Source: JASGDN01 sp049841275
GTDB lineage: Bacteria; Chloroflexota; Chloroflexia; Thermomicrobiales; UBA6265
NCBI GenBank assembly: GCA_049841275.1
Contig: JASGDN010000049.1
Span: 1 to 64,000 of the forward strand
Length of the DNA: 64,000 nucleotides
Reading direction: 5' to 3'
Position 1 is the first letter of the stretch. Each line of letters begins with the position of its first letter. This document shows, piece after piece, positions 16,854-25,746 of this stretch. The notes beneath the pieces were generated by a model. That model worked only from the letters and a program-made list of their open reading frames with translations. It was not told the origin of the DNA and searched no databases. Both the position numbers and the translations under genes were made by a program.

Positions 16854-17701
16854 CGCCTGGCCTCCAGCCGCAACCGTTCCCAGACCGATTCCGGCACCGG
16901 CGCGGACCCAAGGTCGCGCCCTTCCTTGAAATTCGGGCCGTGATAGTCGCTGCCACCGGTCGGGATCAGCCCACGCCGGTCGGCGATCGCCAGCAACTCG
17001 ACGTGCTGACCAGCATCGTACTCGCCGTAGAAGACCTCCATACCACGCAGGCCGGCCGCCACGAGCCGGTCGAGCACCCCTTCGACCTCATCGATGGTGT
17101 CGCCGGTCGTGTATGGATGGGCCAGCACCGGAACCGCGCCGTTCGCGAGAATCAACGCGACGGCATCCTCCGGCGTAAAGCGCTCACGCGGCACGAATGC
17201 GGGTTTGCCGGGTGTCAGCAACATGTCGAATGCCTCCCCCACACTCCCAACCGCGCCGATCTCGACGAGCGCACGGGCGATGTGCGGCCGCCCAATGGTG
17301 CCGGTCTCTGCCTGCATCAGCAGAGGCTCCAGCGCGATCGGATACCCAAGCTCATTCAGGCGCTCGACCATCCGCTCGATGCGGCGAATCCGCGACCGTG
17401 CAAGATCGGCCAGCTTCGCCCGGAAGCCGGAGTCCGCCGGATCGACGAAGTAGCCGAGAACATGCACCTCATAGCCACGGATGCTCGTGGAAAGCTCCAC
17501 GCCGGGCACCAGGGTAATCCCCGTCAACTCGGCGGCAGTCATTGCCTCCGCGAGACCGTCGATCGTGTCGTGATCGGTGATACCCAACACGGAGAGCCCC
17601 TGCGCGTGGGCCTGGGAGACCAGCGCGGCAGGGGCAAGCAGACCGTCGGAAGCGGTGGTGTGGGTATGTAGATCGACCGTGGAGACCGCGGGATTCGCCA
17701 T
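16850..17701 (-). CDS. PHP-domain phosphoesterase (RNase AM/YciV-like)
   Basis: A 283-aa metal-dependent phosphoesterase. Metal ligands of the PHP fold are visible: DLHTHTTASDG near 9-19, GITDHDTIDG near 37-46, GVELS, LAHPY and SDYHGPNF near the C-terminus. Bacterial members act on 3',5'-bisphosphorylated nucleotides or 5' ends of short RNAs. The ATG at 17701 starts just before the conserved DLHTHT. It lies eight bases after the SpoVS-domain gene and overlaps ispD, so it is co-transcribed with both. A link with RNA turnover is attractive since rny is close by, but that is inference. Confidence 0.9.
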   Translation of the reverse strand: MANPAVSTVDLHTHTTASDGLLAPAALVSQAHAQGLSVLGITDHDTIDGLAEAMTAAELTGITLVPGVELSTSIRGYEVHVLGYFVDPADSGFRAKLADLARSRIRRIERMVERLNELGYPIALEPLLMQAETGTIGRPHIARALVEIGAVGSVGEAFDMLLTPGKPAFVPRERFTPEDAVALILANGAVPVLAHPYTTGDTIDEVEGVLDRLVAAGLRGMEVFYGEYDAGQHVELLAIADRRGLIPTGGSDYHGPNFKEGRDLGSAPVPESVWERLRLEARR

Positions 17702-17709
17702 GATCGCCG

Positions 17710-18366
17710 CTATCGCACCTCGACGACGAGGCGGATCGCCGTCCGATCCTCGTTCTCGATGGTGACATCGATGAAGGCGGGCAAGCAGACGGCGTCGATG
17801 CCCGTCTCGCGCAGATAGTCGCGCGCGATCGCAACCGCCTTCACGGCCTGATTCGTCGCCCCGGCGCCAATCGCTTGCACCTCTGCACGCCCGCACTCGC
17901 GCACAACGCCGGCAATGGCTCCCGCCACCGCGCTCGGCCGCGAGCGGGCGGAGACCTTCAGGACCTCATCCACGGCATCGATGAACTCTGCCCCAAGCAG
18001 CGCGGCGGCATCGATCGGATGCAACGAGCCGTTCGTCGTCGCGCCATCAACATGGCCGTTCGCAACGATGGACGTCTCCTCCACGGTGCAGAAGGCGGTG
18101 GTCGAGGTAAACGACGCCGATGTGGAGGTGCGCTCGTAGGAGAATTCGTAGGACGCTGGCGGTGTGGCGGCAGCAGCATCCTGCCAGGCACCATCAGGCG
18201 ACTCTACCGGCTCGGTCGGCTGCTCGTCGGACACGGCCGATTCGACGGAGTCGGGTCCGGACGAGGGCGTCTCCTGGTCGCGATCATCCGCATCTGGCGG
18301 AAAGCGCGACCCTTCGGGATCGATCTTGATGTCTCGAAGATCGAGCTTGCTGAAGAACCGATTCAT
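17710..18366 (-). CDS. SpoVS-domain protein with long low-complexity N-terminus
   Basis: A 218-aa protein. Residues 133-218 form a clear SpoVS domain: EVLKVSARSRPSAVAGAIAG, AIGAGATNQAVKAVAIARDYL, then PAFIDVTIENEDRTAIRLVVE. SpoVS is an Alba-related small nucleic-acid-binding fold and normally an 86-aa stand-alone protein. The first 130 residues are acidic and Ser/Thr-rich with no fold recognised. The start at 18366 has GAGGGGGA upstream. In Firmicutes spoVS lies close to rny (ymdA); here it follows rny on the same strand but beyond a strong terminator, and leads the PHP-ispD-ispF-dtd operon. No sporulation genes are in view, so a role in RNA or nucleoid biology is as likely. Confidence 0.88.
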   Translation of the reverse strand: MNRFFSKLDLRDIKIDPEGSRFPPDADDRDQETPSSGPDSVESAVSDEQPTEPVESPDGAWQDAAAATPPASYEFSYERTSTSASFTSTTAFCTVEETSIVANGHVDGATTNGSLHPIDAAALLGAEFIDAVDEVLKVSARSRPSAVAGAIAGVVRECGRAEVQAIGAGATNQAVKAVAIARDYLRETGIDAVCLPAFIDVTIENEDRTAIRLVVEVR

Positions 18367-18614
18367 ACGTGAGGTCCCCCTCATACCATCCCCATGGATA
18401 CCCGAAGTCCGGGTGCTGCGACGATCGGGAGCGCCTTCGTCCCACGCCAGATGCGCCAAGCCCGAGCCCCCACAGCCCAAGCGTAGAGTGGCAGCGGCGA
18501 ACGAGAGAAACGGGCAATCCCGACTGGATGACGACGGCAGCCATCCATCGTATCCGCGTGCAAGTCTACGATGGAACCGGAGTAAAGGCACGAAACCGGC
18601 ACTCCGGCCACCCG

Positions 18615-18670
18615 GAACACAGGAAAACGAGGCAGGATTCGGGTGAATCCTGCCTCGTTTTCCTGTGTTC
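18615..18670 (-). terminator. 26-bp perfect inverted repeat, terminator of rny
   Basis: 18615-18640 and 18645-18670 are exact reverse complements around a 4-nt loop. The core GAGGCAGGATTC stem is followed by GTTTTCCTG on either strand, so it should work in both directions. It begins three bases after the rny stop. The remaining bases between it and the SpoVS gene (18367-18614) hold no gene I can support and must contain the downstream operon's promoter. Confidence 0.9.
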
Positions 18671-18673
18671 AGC

Positions 18674-20272
18674 CTATCGTGCGTAGTCGACGGCGCGGGT
18701 CTCGCGAATGACCGTGACCTTGATCTGACCCGGATACTCCAGGGTCTCCTCGATCTTCTTCACGACATCGTGCGCCAGTTTGCTCGCACCGAGATCGTCC
18801 AACGCGTTCGGCCGGACGAGGATGCGAACCTCACGGCCGGCCTGGATGGCGAAGGACCGGTCGACCCCCTCGAACGAATTGGCGACGCCCTCCAGCGCCT
18901 CCAGCCGCTTGATGTAGGTCTCGACCATCTCCCGGCGGGCGCCGGGACGGGCGCCACTGATGGCGTCCGCAGTCTGGACGATGAAGGCCTCGATGGTCTG
19001 GGGCTCTTCTTCGTTGTGGTGCGCCGCGATGGCGTGAACGATCTTGGACGATCGTCCGAGCCGCTTCGCAATGTCCGCCCCGATCAGGGCATGCGGTCCC
19101 TCGACCTCGTGGTCGACGGCCTTGCCGATGTCGTGGAGCAGACCAGCCGTCTTCGCGACGTTCACATCGGCACCCAGCTCAGCCGCCAGGTTCGCGCAGA
19201 GGATCGAGACCTCAAGGCTGTGTCCAAGCACGTTCTGACCGTAACTGGTGCGGAACTTGAGCCGGCCAAGCAGCTTGATCAGGTCTGGATGCAGGCCGGG
19301 GACATTCGCCTCGTAGGCGACGCGCTCACCTTCCTCGCGCATGATCTGCTCGAGTTCGAGCTGCGTCTTGGTGACGACCTCCTCGATCCGCGCAGGATGG
19401 ATGCGTCCATCCTGCAGCAGCTTCGTGAGCGCACGGCGGGCGACTTCCCGCCGGACCGGGTCGAATCCGGAAATCGTCACGGCTTCCGGCGTGTCGTCGA
19501 CGATGAGGTCGACACCGGTCGCCTGTTCCAGCGCGCGGATGTTGCGTCCTTCGCGCCCGATGATCCGCCCCTTCATCTCATCGTTGGGGAGCGGAATCAC
19601 CATCACCGAGGATTCGGTGACGTAGTCGGCAGCGATGCGCTGGATCGTGGTGGCCAGGATCTTCTGGGCGCGGCGATCGGCCTCTTCCTTCGTCTCGCGC
19701 TCGATCTCGTGAAGCCGGCGAGCGGCCATGCTCCGCGCCTCGTATTCGACCTCGGCAACCAGCTGGTTGCGGGCCTCTTCGGAGGTGAGCCCTGCGATCC
19801 GTTCGAGTTCGGCCAGATGCTTGCCACGCACCTGCTCCACATCCTGAAGCTGTGCCTGCTTGAACGTCTCGAATTCCTGCGCCTGCCGGTGCTTCTCCTG
19901 TTCCCACTGCTCGTGGTTCCGGGAGAGTTGCTGCTCCTGCTTGCGCACGCCCTGCTCGCGCTGTTCGAGCGCCTGAGACTTCTTGTCGATGTTTTCTTCT
20001 TTTTGTTCGATGCGGCGTTCGATCCGCTCGATCTCCTTCCGGCGCTGGGTCAGCTCCCGGTCCAGATCGGCACGGAGCCGGATCGCCTCATCCTTTTCTG
20101 CCAGGGCAGCCTCTCGTCTCCGGGTCTCCGCTTCCTCCGAAATGCGATCGGCTTGATCCTGGGCCATGCGCACGCGGGAATTCGCACGCTTGTCCAGCCA
20201 GAACCAGGTCGCGAGAAAGGTCAATCCGGCGGCGAGGATGGCTCCGATGGCGTAGATCAGCACTTCAACCAT
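18674..20272 (-). CDS. rny: Ribonuclease Y
   Basis: A 532-aa membrane-anchored endoribonuclease. One N-terminal transmembrane helix (about 3-25) is followed by a long charged coiled coil (30-200), a KH RNA-binding domain (about 220-290, with GRIIGREGRNIRALE) and an HD domain (about 345-440, with AGLLHDIGKAVDHE and AAHHNEEEP). All HD metal residues are present. RNase Y initiates mRNA decay in many bacteria. Length is standard. A TTGACG/TATCAT promoter lies about 135 bases upstream and a perfect terminator directly downstream, so the gene is monocistronic. Confidence 0.97.
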   Translation of the reverse strand: MVEVLIYAIGAILAAGLTFLATWFWLDKRANSRVRMAQDQADRISEEAETRRREAALAEKDEAIRLRADLDRELTQRRKEIERIERRIEQKEENIDKKSQALEQREQGVRKQEQQLSRNHEQWEQEKHRQAQEFETFKQAQLQDVEQVRGKHLAELERIAGLTSEEARNQLVAEVEYEARSMAARRLHEIERETKEEADRRAQKILATTIQRIAADYVTESSVMVIPLPNDEMKGRIIGREGRNIRALEQATGVDLIVDDTPEAVTISGFDPVRREVARRALTKLLQDGRIHPARIEEVVTKTQLELEQIMREEGERVAYEANVPGLHPDLIKLLGRLKFRTSYGQNVLGHSLEVSILCANLAAELGADVNVAKTAGLLHDIGKAVDHEVEGPHALIGADIAKRLGRSSKIVHAIAAHHNEEEPQTIEAFIVQTADAISGARPGARREMVETYIKRLEALEGVANSFEGVDRSFAIQAGREVRILVRPNALDDLGASKLAHDVVKKIEETLEYPGQIKVTVIRETRAVDYAR

Positions 20273-20601
20273 CGACGTCGCTCCTCATGTGCCCCATGCG
20301 GGGCTTTCAGTTGTTAAGGTGTGTCAGGAGAAACTCGCTCCCCACGGGTGCGATCCATGCGTCGGCGTTTCCTCTCGATGCCTGCGCATATCCCCTTCCA
20401 CGGGAGATGATACGGTTAACATGAAAATATCGTCAACCCGTCGTCTCTTGGCGATGCACCCTGAATTCTCGTACGTACGCATCGTAATAAACCCAAACAC
20501 CGAAGTATCCTTGTATACATCGGTCGCATGCTGCCTCGTGTGCGCAAGCAGCTTCTGCGAATCATTCCCGGCGTCGTTCACCTTCCCGGAGCATTCCCGC
20601 C
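20273..20601. other. Divergent intergenic region, rny promoter
   Basis: The 329 bases between rny (minus) and the GNAT gene (plus) are locally AT-richer than their surroundings. They hold the rny promoter at 20407-20436 and its leader of about 125 bases. I see no ORF, tRNA or clear riboswitch. Confidence 0.6.
20407..20436 (-). promoter_or_regulatory. Sigma-70-type promoter for rny
   Basis: On the minus strand TTGACG (20431-20436) is followed after 18 bases by TATCAT (20407-20412), matching five of six bases in each box. Transcription would start near 20400. Confidence 0.65.
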
Positions 20602-21186
20602 ATGCCGAATCCTCCCTGCCCGGACGAACCGATCGTCTCGATCCACGGCGGCCTGATCACGCTCGGACCGCTCATCCGCGATCTCGTTCCGACGCTTACC
20701 CGCTGGATGAACGACCTCGATGGCCGCCGCACACTCGCGCCCGCCGCTCCGCGCCCGATGACGGTCGAGGCCGAAACCGGCTGGTTCGATTCGATTACGA
20801 CATCGGACGACATCGTCTTCCTGATCCGCGAACGCACCACCGGCGTGCCGATTGGCACGTCCAGCCTGATGGACGTCGACTTTCGCAACCGCTCCGCGAT
20901 GTTCGGGATCTACATCGGCGAAGCATCGGCGCGCGGCAAGGGGTATGGCTCGGAAACGACGCGCCTGATGCTGGACTATGCCTTCAACCTGCTTGGCCTC
21001 AACTCGGTCCGCCTTGGCGTCGCCGCCTTCAATCCGGCCGGCGTCCGCGCCTACGAAAAGGCCGGCTTCCGCGAAGTCGGCCGCTGGCGCGAACACTGGT
21101 GGCATGAGGGAGCACTGTGGGACGAGATCCTGATGGACTGCCTGGCCCGCGAATTCACAGCCTGCACCGGCCGGAGCGGGCAGTGA
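20602..21186 (+). CDS. GNAT-family N-acetyltransferase (RimJ/RimL type)
   Basis: A 194-aa acetyltransferase. The RimJ/RimL layout is clear: LGPLIRDLVPTLTRWMND at the start, IGTSSLMDVDFRNRSAMFGIYIGE in the middle and the acetyl-CoA loop ARGKGYGSETTRLMLDYAF near 111-129, then NPAGVRAYEKAGFREVGR. It probably acetylates a ribosomal protein N-terminus, a small amine or an amino sugar; the substrate cannot be told. The ATG has CCGGAG at a suitable distance. It lies 72 bases before the NYN gene on the same strand, so the two may be co-transcribed. Confidence 0.9.
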   Translation: MPNPPCPDEPIVSIHGGLITLGPLIRDLVPTLTRWMNDLDGRRTLAPAAPRPMTVEAETGWFDSITTSDDIVFLIRERTTGVPIGTSSLMDVDFRNRSAMFGIYIGEASARGKGYGSETTRLMLDYAFNLLGLNSVRLGVAAFNPAGVRAYEKAGFREVGRWREHWWHEGALWDEILMDCLAREFTACTGRSGQ

Positions 21187-21258
21187 TCCGCGCCGATATG
21201 CGACACTGAGGACAATTCGCCACTGCGCGCCACGATCGACAGGAGAAGGGGACCCGGC

Positions 21259-22554
21259 GTGAACGCATCGTCATCCGGCACACGAAACGGCAGCAGCACG
21301 GGCGGACGGGAACCGGTCGCCAGCGATTCTGCCTCCGGCGACGTCGCCCTCCTGATCGACTACGAGAACCTGCAGATCAGCCTGAAGCGCTACTTCAAGC
21401 TGACCACGCCGAAGATGAGCCTCATCATCCAGGAGGCGCAGGAACACGGGCGCCTCGTCCTTGCCCGCGCCTACGCGCCGTGGACCAGCCAGGACCTGGC
21501 GATCGACGCCGAGAACCTCTATCGCCAGGGCATCGACCTCATCTACGTTCCCGCCGGCAAGAACAGCGCCGATGTCCGCATCGCCGTGGACGCCGTCGAG
21601 ACCAGCGCCCGCAACGACAACATCGCCACCTATGTGATCGTCACCGGCGATGGCGACCTCATCCATCCGCTGAACTACCTGCGCCAGCAGGGCCGCAAGG
21701 TCGTGGTGATCGGGGTCGACGCCGCGATGAGCCGCATGCTCTCCGCCGCTGCCGACGGCGTCCTGCTCTACGAGCGCGATCTCGACCCCTCCGTCCGCCG
21801 CGAACAGCCACCCAAACGGCAATCCGGCGGCAAGGCCTCCGACCGCAGCGGCACCATCAAGCAAGAGGAATCGCCCGCCACCACGCGTCTGACCCCGCTT
21901 CGCGAGTTCCCACGTCCGGAGGACGCGTTCAAGCTGGTGCAGGATGTCCTCGCCCGCCACGGCAACAACGAACCGATGCTCTATCAGGAAGTCGGGCATT
22001 GGTTGGGGCAGGACCACAGCATGCGATCCCGCACGTGGTACGGCGTCCCATTCAGCGTCTTCATGGATGCTGCGCAAGACGCGGGATTCGTGACGCTGAC
22101 GACCTCCGGAGGCAACAGCTACGCATCGCTCCCGTCCACCTCGCTCGCGGACGATACAGCAAACGACGACGAGGGGCCGGACGACGACCGCGAACGGAGC
22201 GGGGATGGCGGCTCCGTCGTGCGTCTGGAATCCCTCCGACCGGAGGAGCGCACAGCCCTCTTCGATGCGCTGGAGGACCTGATCGCAACCAAGAAGCAAG
22301 GGTATGTCACCTTCAAGGGGATCCAGAAGCACCTGCTCGCGTCCAGCACGCTCCCGCGCCTCAGCGAGGAGCAGATCAAGAGCCTCCTCAACGACCTCGC
22401 CGACCGCGATCCGCCAATCCTGATCCGGCACCAGCGCAAGGGACGCGGCGGCGGCTTCACCTATTCGGCCTTCACCCTCAACCGCAACGCCCTCCCTCAT
22501 CCGGAGGAAGATCTCCATCCCGCCGATGTGGAATACGAGGTCCCGGAAAGCTAG
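21259..22554 (+). CDS. NYN-domain (LabA/DUF88) putative ribonuclease with OST-HTH-like and winged-helix C-terminus
   Basis: A 431-aa protein. The NYN/PIN-like nuclease domain (about 28-165) has LLIDYENLQISLK, KNSADVRIAVDAVE, VIVTGDGDL and MLSAAADGVLLYE, carrying the Asp residues expected to bind metal. A charged linker leads to a region at about 225-295 (FKLVQDVLARHG...GFVTLTTSGG) resembling OST-HTH/LOTUS modules, and a final winged-helix-like segment at about 330-410 (FKGIQKHLLASSTLPRL). NYN proteins are RNA-processing nucleases and LOTUS modules bind RNA, so an RNA target is likely. The start is GTG at 21259 with an AGGAGAAGGG SD. C-terminal assignments are less sure than the NYN domain. 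Confidence 0.85.
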   Translation: MNASSSGTRNGSSTGGREPVASDSASGDVALLIDYENLQISLKRYFKLTTPKMSLIIQEAQEHGRLVLARAYAPWTSQDLAIDAENLYRQGIDLIYVPAGKNSADVRIAVDAVETSARNDNIATYVIVTGDGDLIHPLNYLRQQGRKVVVIGVDAAMSRMLSAAADGVLLYERDLDPSVRREQPPKRQSGGKASDRSGTIKQEESPATTRLTPLREFPRPEDAFKLVQDVLARHGNNEPMLYQEVGHWLGQDHSMRSRTWYGVPFSVFMDAAQDAGFVTLTTSGGNSYASLPSTSLADDTANDDEGPDDDRERSGDGGSVVRLESLRPEERTALFDALEDLIATKKQGYVTFKGIQKHLLASSTLPRLSEEQIKSLLNDLADRDPPILIRHQRKGRGGGFTYSAFTLNRNALPHPEEDLHPADVEYEVPES

Positions 22555-22817
22555 CTGACTCATGGAGGGAATGGGATATACCGTGTATGCCCCGCGCCCA
22601 CGATTATGTCAATCCGAGCACGCAATCCGCGAGCAGAGACGGCATGAGCGGGGGAGCACACCGAGGAATCACGTCGCGTGCAGAACATTGTCCATACCGG
22701 GGTTTCCCCGACTCCGCCGTCACGCGGCGGCTACCGCGACCCCGCTCCGCTCGGGATCACAAACGCGGCCAATGAAGCCCGCAACATGGCATTCCAGATG
22801 AGACGGCGAGGGTTCGC

Positions 22818-24302
22818 CTACGACGCGGTTTCGATCCGGACACTTACGGCATGGGCACTCGGCAGATCGTCCGGCAGTGTCACGATCAACGCATCCGCCA
22901 TCCGCTCGAAGGCAAGATCCACATACTGGAACCGGACGCCGGTCAGCAGCGAAACCGTCGCAATCGTTCCCGGCAGATGCTCCGATCCTTCCCGCAACGT
23001 TGCGATACGAAGCGTGCGATCCTTCGGAATCGCCAGCGCCGTCGCGTAGAGATGTGGTCGCTGGACACCTCCTTCAAGTTCCGTCCGCTGCGTGAAGCGG
23101 ATATCCTGCGCCGTGAAGGCTGCCCGCTTCGTGTCTGCAAATGATCCCGCCACGATGGCGGTCGGTCCCTCCCCATAGACCGTCCATGGCCGTGTGCCGT
23201 AGATCGCCTCGCCGTTCACACGCAGCCAGTCGCCGATCGCGAGCAGGATATCGCGATCCTCATCCGGGATCGTGCCATCGGCACAGGGACCGATGTTGAG
23301 CAACAACGCCCCGTTCTTGCTCACGATGTCCACAAGGTCGCCGATCAGGTCACCCGGCAGCTTGTAGTCGTTGCCATCGGTGTAGCACCACGAATTCCTG
23401 GCGACCGACGTGTCCGTCTGCCAGAACTGCTTGCGAATGCCAGCGAGTTGGCCGCGCTCGACATCGAACACGGCGGCGCTCGCCGGGAAGGCATCGTGCT
23501 TGTAGTTGATGGTCACGCCACGTCGCCACTCCGCACCACGGTTGTAGTAGTAGCTGGCGAACGTCTGCAGGTACGGCGCGAAGACTGGCTGCTCGATCCA
23601 CCAGTCGAACCAGAAGAGTTGCGGCTCGTACTTGTCGACGATCTCGCAGCACCGCAGCAGCCAGTCTTCGAGGTAGGCATCGTTCGGGGGCAGGATGTCC
23701 GGCTGGGCTGGTCCGTAGAACCCGGCGAAACGCGGATCGCGGACATCTGAATCGAATGCCATGCCGCCGTTCATGAACCACCAATGCTCGGCGCGGTGGC
23801 TCGACACCCCGAAAACCATCGACTCGCGCCGGACCGCCGCCGCCAGTTCGCCGATGAGATCGCGCTTCGGTCCCATCTTCGCGGCGCACCACGCCGTACG
23901 GTCGGAGTCGTAGAGTGGAAAGCCGTCGTGATGCTCGGCGGTCGGCACGACGAACTGGGCACCCGCCCGGCGAAAGAGCGCTGCCCAGGCATCCGGATCG
24001 AATCGTGACGCCGTGAAGTGCGGAATGAAGTCCTTGTACCCGAATTCGGCCTGATCGCCATAAGTCGCGCGGTGGTGCTCGAACTCGCGCGTACCCTGGA
24101 GGTACATATGGCGGGGATACCACTCGTTCCCGAATGCGGGAACGGCGTAGACGCCCCAATGGATGAAGATGCCGAACTTGCCGTCGAGATACCAGTCCGG
24201 CACGCGATAGCCCTGCAGGCTCTCCCACGTCGCAGCGAACGACCCGCGATCGATCGTCGCGACAATCTCGTCCCGATACCCACGCGCATCCCGATCCGTC
24301 AT
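22818..24302 (-). CDS. GH29 alpha-L-fucosidase
   Basis: A 494-aa retaining glycosidase. Typical GH29 features: GKFGIFIHWGVYAVPAFG (41-58), EWYPRHMY, EHHDGFPLYDS (123-133), KRDLIGELAAAVR and QLFWFDWW with the nucleophile Asp233. After the catalytic domain a small beta-rich C-terminal region (about 400-494) follows, with NGEAIYGTRPW at the junction. There is no signal peptide, so it acts in the cytosol on imported fucosides or oligosaccharides. The family uses a variable acid/base that I could not place. The start is the ATG 60 bases from the AlkX-like gene's end; both run on the minus strand and may be co-transcribed. Confidence 0.93.
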   Translation of the reverse strand: MTDRDARGYRDEIVATIDRGSFAATWESLQGYRVPDWYLDGKFGIFIHWGVYAVPAFGNEWYPRHMYLQGTREFEHHRATYGDQAEFGYKDFIPHFTASRFDPDAWAALFRRAGAQFVVPTAEHHDGFPLYDSDRTAWCAAKMGPKRDLIGELAAAVRRESMVFGVSSHRAEHWWFMNGGMAFDSDVRDPRFAGFYGPAQPDILPPNDAYLEDWLLRCCEIVDKYEPQLFWFDWWIEQPVFAPYLQTFASYYYNRGAEWRRGVTINYKHDAFPASAAVFDVERGQLAGIRKQFWQTDTSVARNSWCYTDGNDYKLPGDLIGDLVDIVSKNGALLLNIGPCADGTIPDEDRDILLAIGDWLRVNGEAIYGTRPWTVYGEGPTAIVAGSFADTKRAAFTAQDIRFTQRTELEGGVQRPHLYATALAIPKDRTLRIATLREGSEHLPGTIATVSLLTGVRFQYVDLAFERMADALIVTLPDDLPSAHAVSVRIETAS

Positions 24303-24361
24303 CTCTTCCCCCTCATGCCGTCAACCTTGCTCGGGCACGACAGGGAATAACGGCGCCGGAC

Positions 24362-25642
24362 TTACTCGTCTCCGGCCTCGATTTCCCCATTCTGCCCCGC
24401 CACACCGATCAGCGGCAGTATCTCAGGGGGATTCGCGGCGAGCAATCGCCATGCATCCGGCTCCCCGCCGAGAAAGCGCAGGAGGTCCTGGATCGCCCCT
24501 GCGATGGCTCGGCCGAGGGCAGGTGTCGGACGCACGCGCGGCTCCAGGTGCAACGCCTTGATCGTCAGGACCTTCGTCTTGCGGTCGAACGACGGGTCCA
24601 GCCGCCCGACGATCCGCCCGCGATGGAGGATCGGCAGGCTATAGTACCCGTAGACACGCTTGTGGGCTGGGGTGTAGACCTCGATCCGGTAGGAGAAGTC
24701 CCAGAGCAACTCGCCACGATGCCGGTTCCACGTGAGGTTATCGAACGGGGAAAGGAACGTCGTCAGTGTTGGGCGCATCCGGCCTGCACGAAGTTCCTCC
24801 AGCCGCTCCAGTTGTCCGACGTCGATCCAGGTCGGCTCGACGATGCCCGGCACCTCGATCCGCACGATGAGCCCGTCTGCTTCAAGCTGCGGCAACAACC
24901 GCTTTGCCGCAGCAATGGGGAGATGAACCGGCCCACCACTTCGGAAGTAATTCGCGACCCAATGTGGGGTCATGATTCCGAGCGCCTTCACAGCCCGCGA
25001 TCCGAGTTCGCGCTGCACCTCCGCAACGGGCATCGCTTCTCCATCCCAGAATCCGGGAATGATGTGCTCCGGCAAGTCGAACACCCGCCGGAACCCGTCG
25101 CGCCGCCGCACGATGGCGTCGCCATGCGTCCACATGTACCCGAGCGCCATCCGCTCCGGCTTCTTGCCATACCAGTCCCATTCGTGCGTGGTCGCCTCAT
25201 CCGGCGCCTCGAAGTCGAGCGAGGAAATCGGCCCCTGATCGCGCATCACACCACGCAACCGGTCGATCGCCTCGATGTTCTCAGGCTTCAGGCGCCACCC
25301 ATCCTCGGCGCGCCGCTTCTCCATGTAGCCCCGAAACAGCGGCAGCATTTCGATCGGGATGATGGCGGCCGCATGCGCCCAGTATTCGGTAATCGCATGG
25401 TCGGGATCGTAGAGATCGGCGACAAGGTCGGGATCATACGGTCCCAAACGGCTCCAGAGCACCGTCTCGTGGGAGCGGGAGATGACACTGATGGTGTCCA
25501 GTTGTACATACTCGATCGCACGGATCGTCGCGAGGATGTCCGCCTTGGTCGCCCGCCGGCGAAACGGCCGGCGATCGAGGCCCTGAGCGGCCACGGCGAT
25601 CCAGCGCGCCTCATCGCGTGTGAGCTTCAGTACGGACGTCAC
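24362..25642 (-). CDS. Winged-helix DNA glycosylase, AlkX/YcaQ family
   Basis: A 426-aa member of the HTH_42 (AlkZ/AlkX, YcaQ) superfamily. The N-terminal catalytic motif reads VQLDTISVI with Gln47-Leu-Asp49, the Q-hydrophobic-D form found in E. coli YcaQ/AlkX, not the Q-x-Q form of AlkZ. EYWAHAAAIIP follows at about 87-97, and three tandem winged helices fill the rest (for example YYSLPILHRGRIVGRLDP near the C-terminus). AlkX enzymes unhook DNA interstrand crosslinks and excise N-alkyl purines. No partner repair genes are adjacent. Length is as expected. Confidence 0.9.
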   Translation of the reverse strand: MTSVLKLTRDEARWIAVAAQGLDRRPFRRRATKADILATIRAIEYVQLDTISVISRSHETVLWSRLGPYDPDLVADLYDPDHAITEYWAHAAAIIPIEMLPLFRGYMEKRRAEDGWRLKPENIEAIDRLRGVMRDQGPISSLDFEAPDEATTHEWDWYGKKPERMALGYMWTHGDAIVRRRDGFRRVFDLPEHIIPGFWDGEAMPVAEVQRELGSRAVKALGIMTPHWVANYFRSGGPVHLPIAAAKRLLPQLEADGLIVRIEVPGIVEPTWIDVGQLERLEELRAGRMRPTLTTFLSPFDNLTWNRHRGELLWDFSYRIEVYTPAHKRVYGYYSLPILHRGRIVGRLDPSFDRKTKVLTIKALHLEPRVRPTPALGRAIAGAIQDLLRFLGGEPDAWRLLAANPPEILPLIGVAGQNGEIEAGDE

Positions 25643-25746
25643 CTGCTCCCATCCCCTCGAACGTACGCCAACAAGCCTGCGAAGGAGATCGTAGCAGCGA
25701 TGCCGGTCGGTTTCGGTCCGCTATCGACGGATACAGGTCACCGCCG

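Noticed and set aside
18665..20317. A 550-residue open frame antisense to rny
   Set aside because: It mirrors the rny coding frame, has biased composition (Leu, Asp, Val runs) and no recognisable domain; long antisense frames are normal at this GC content.
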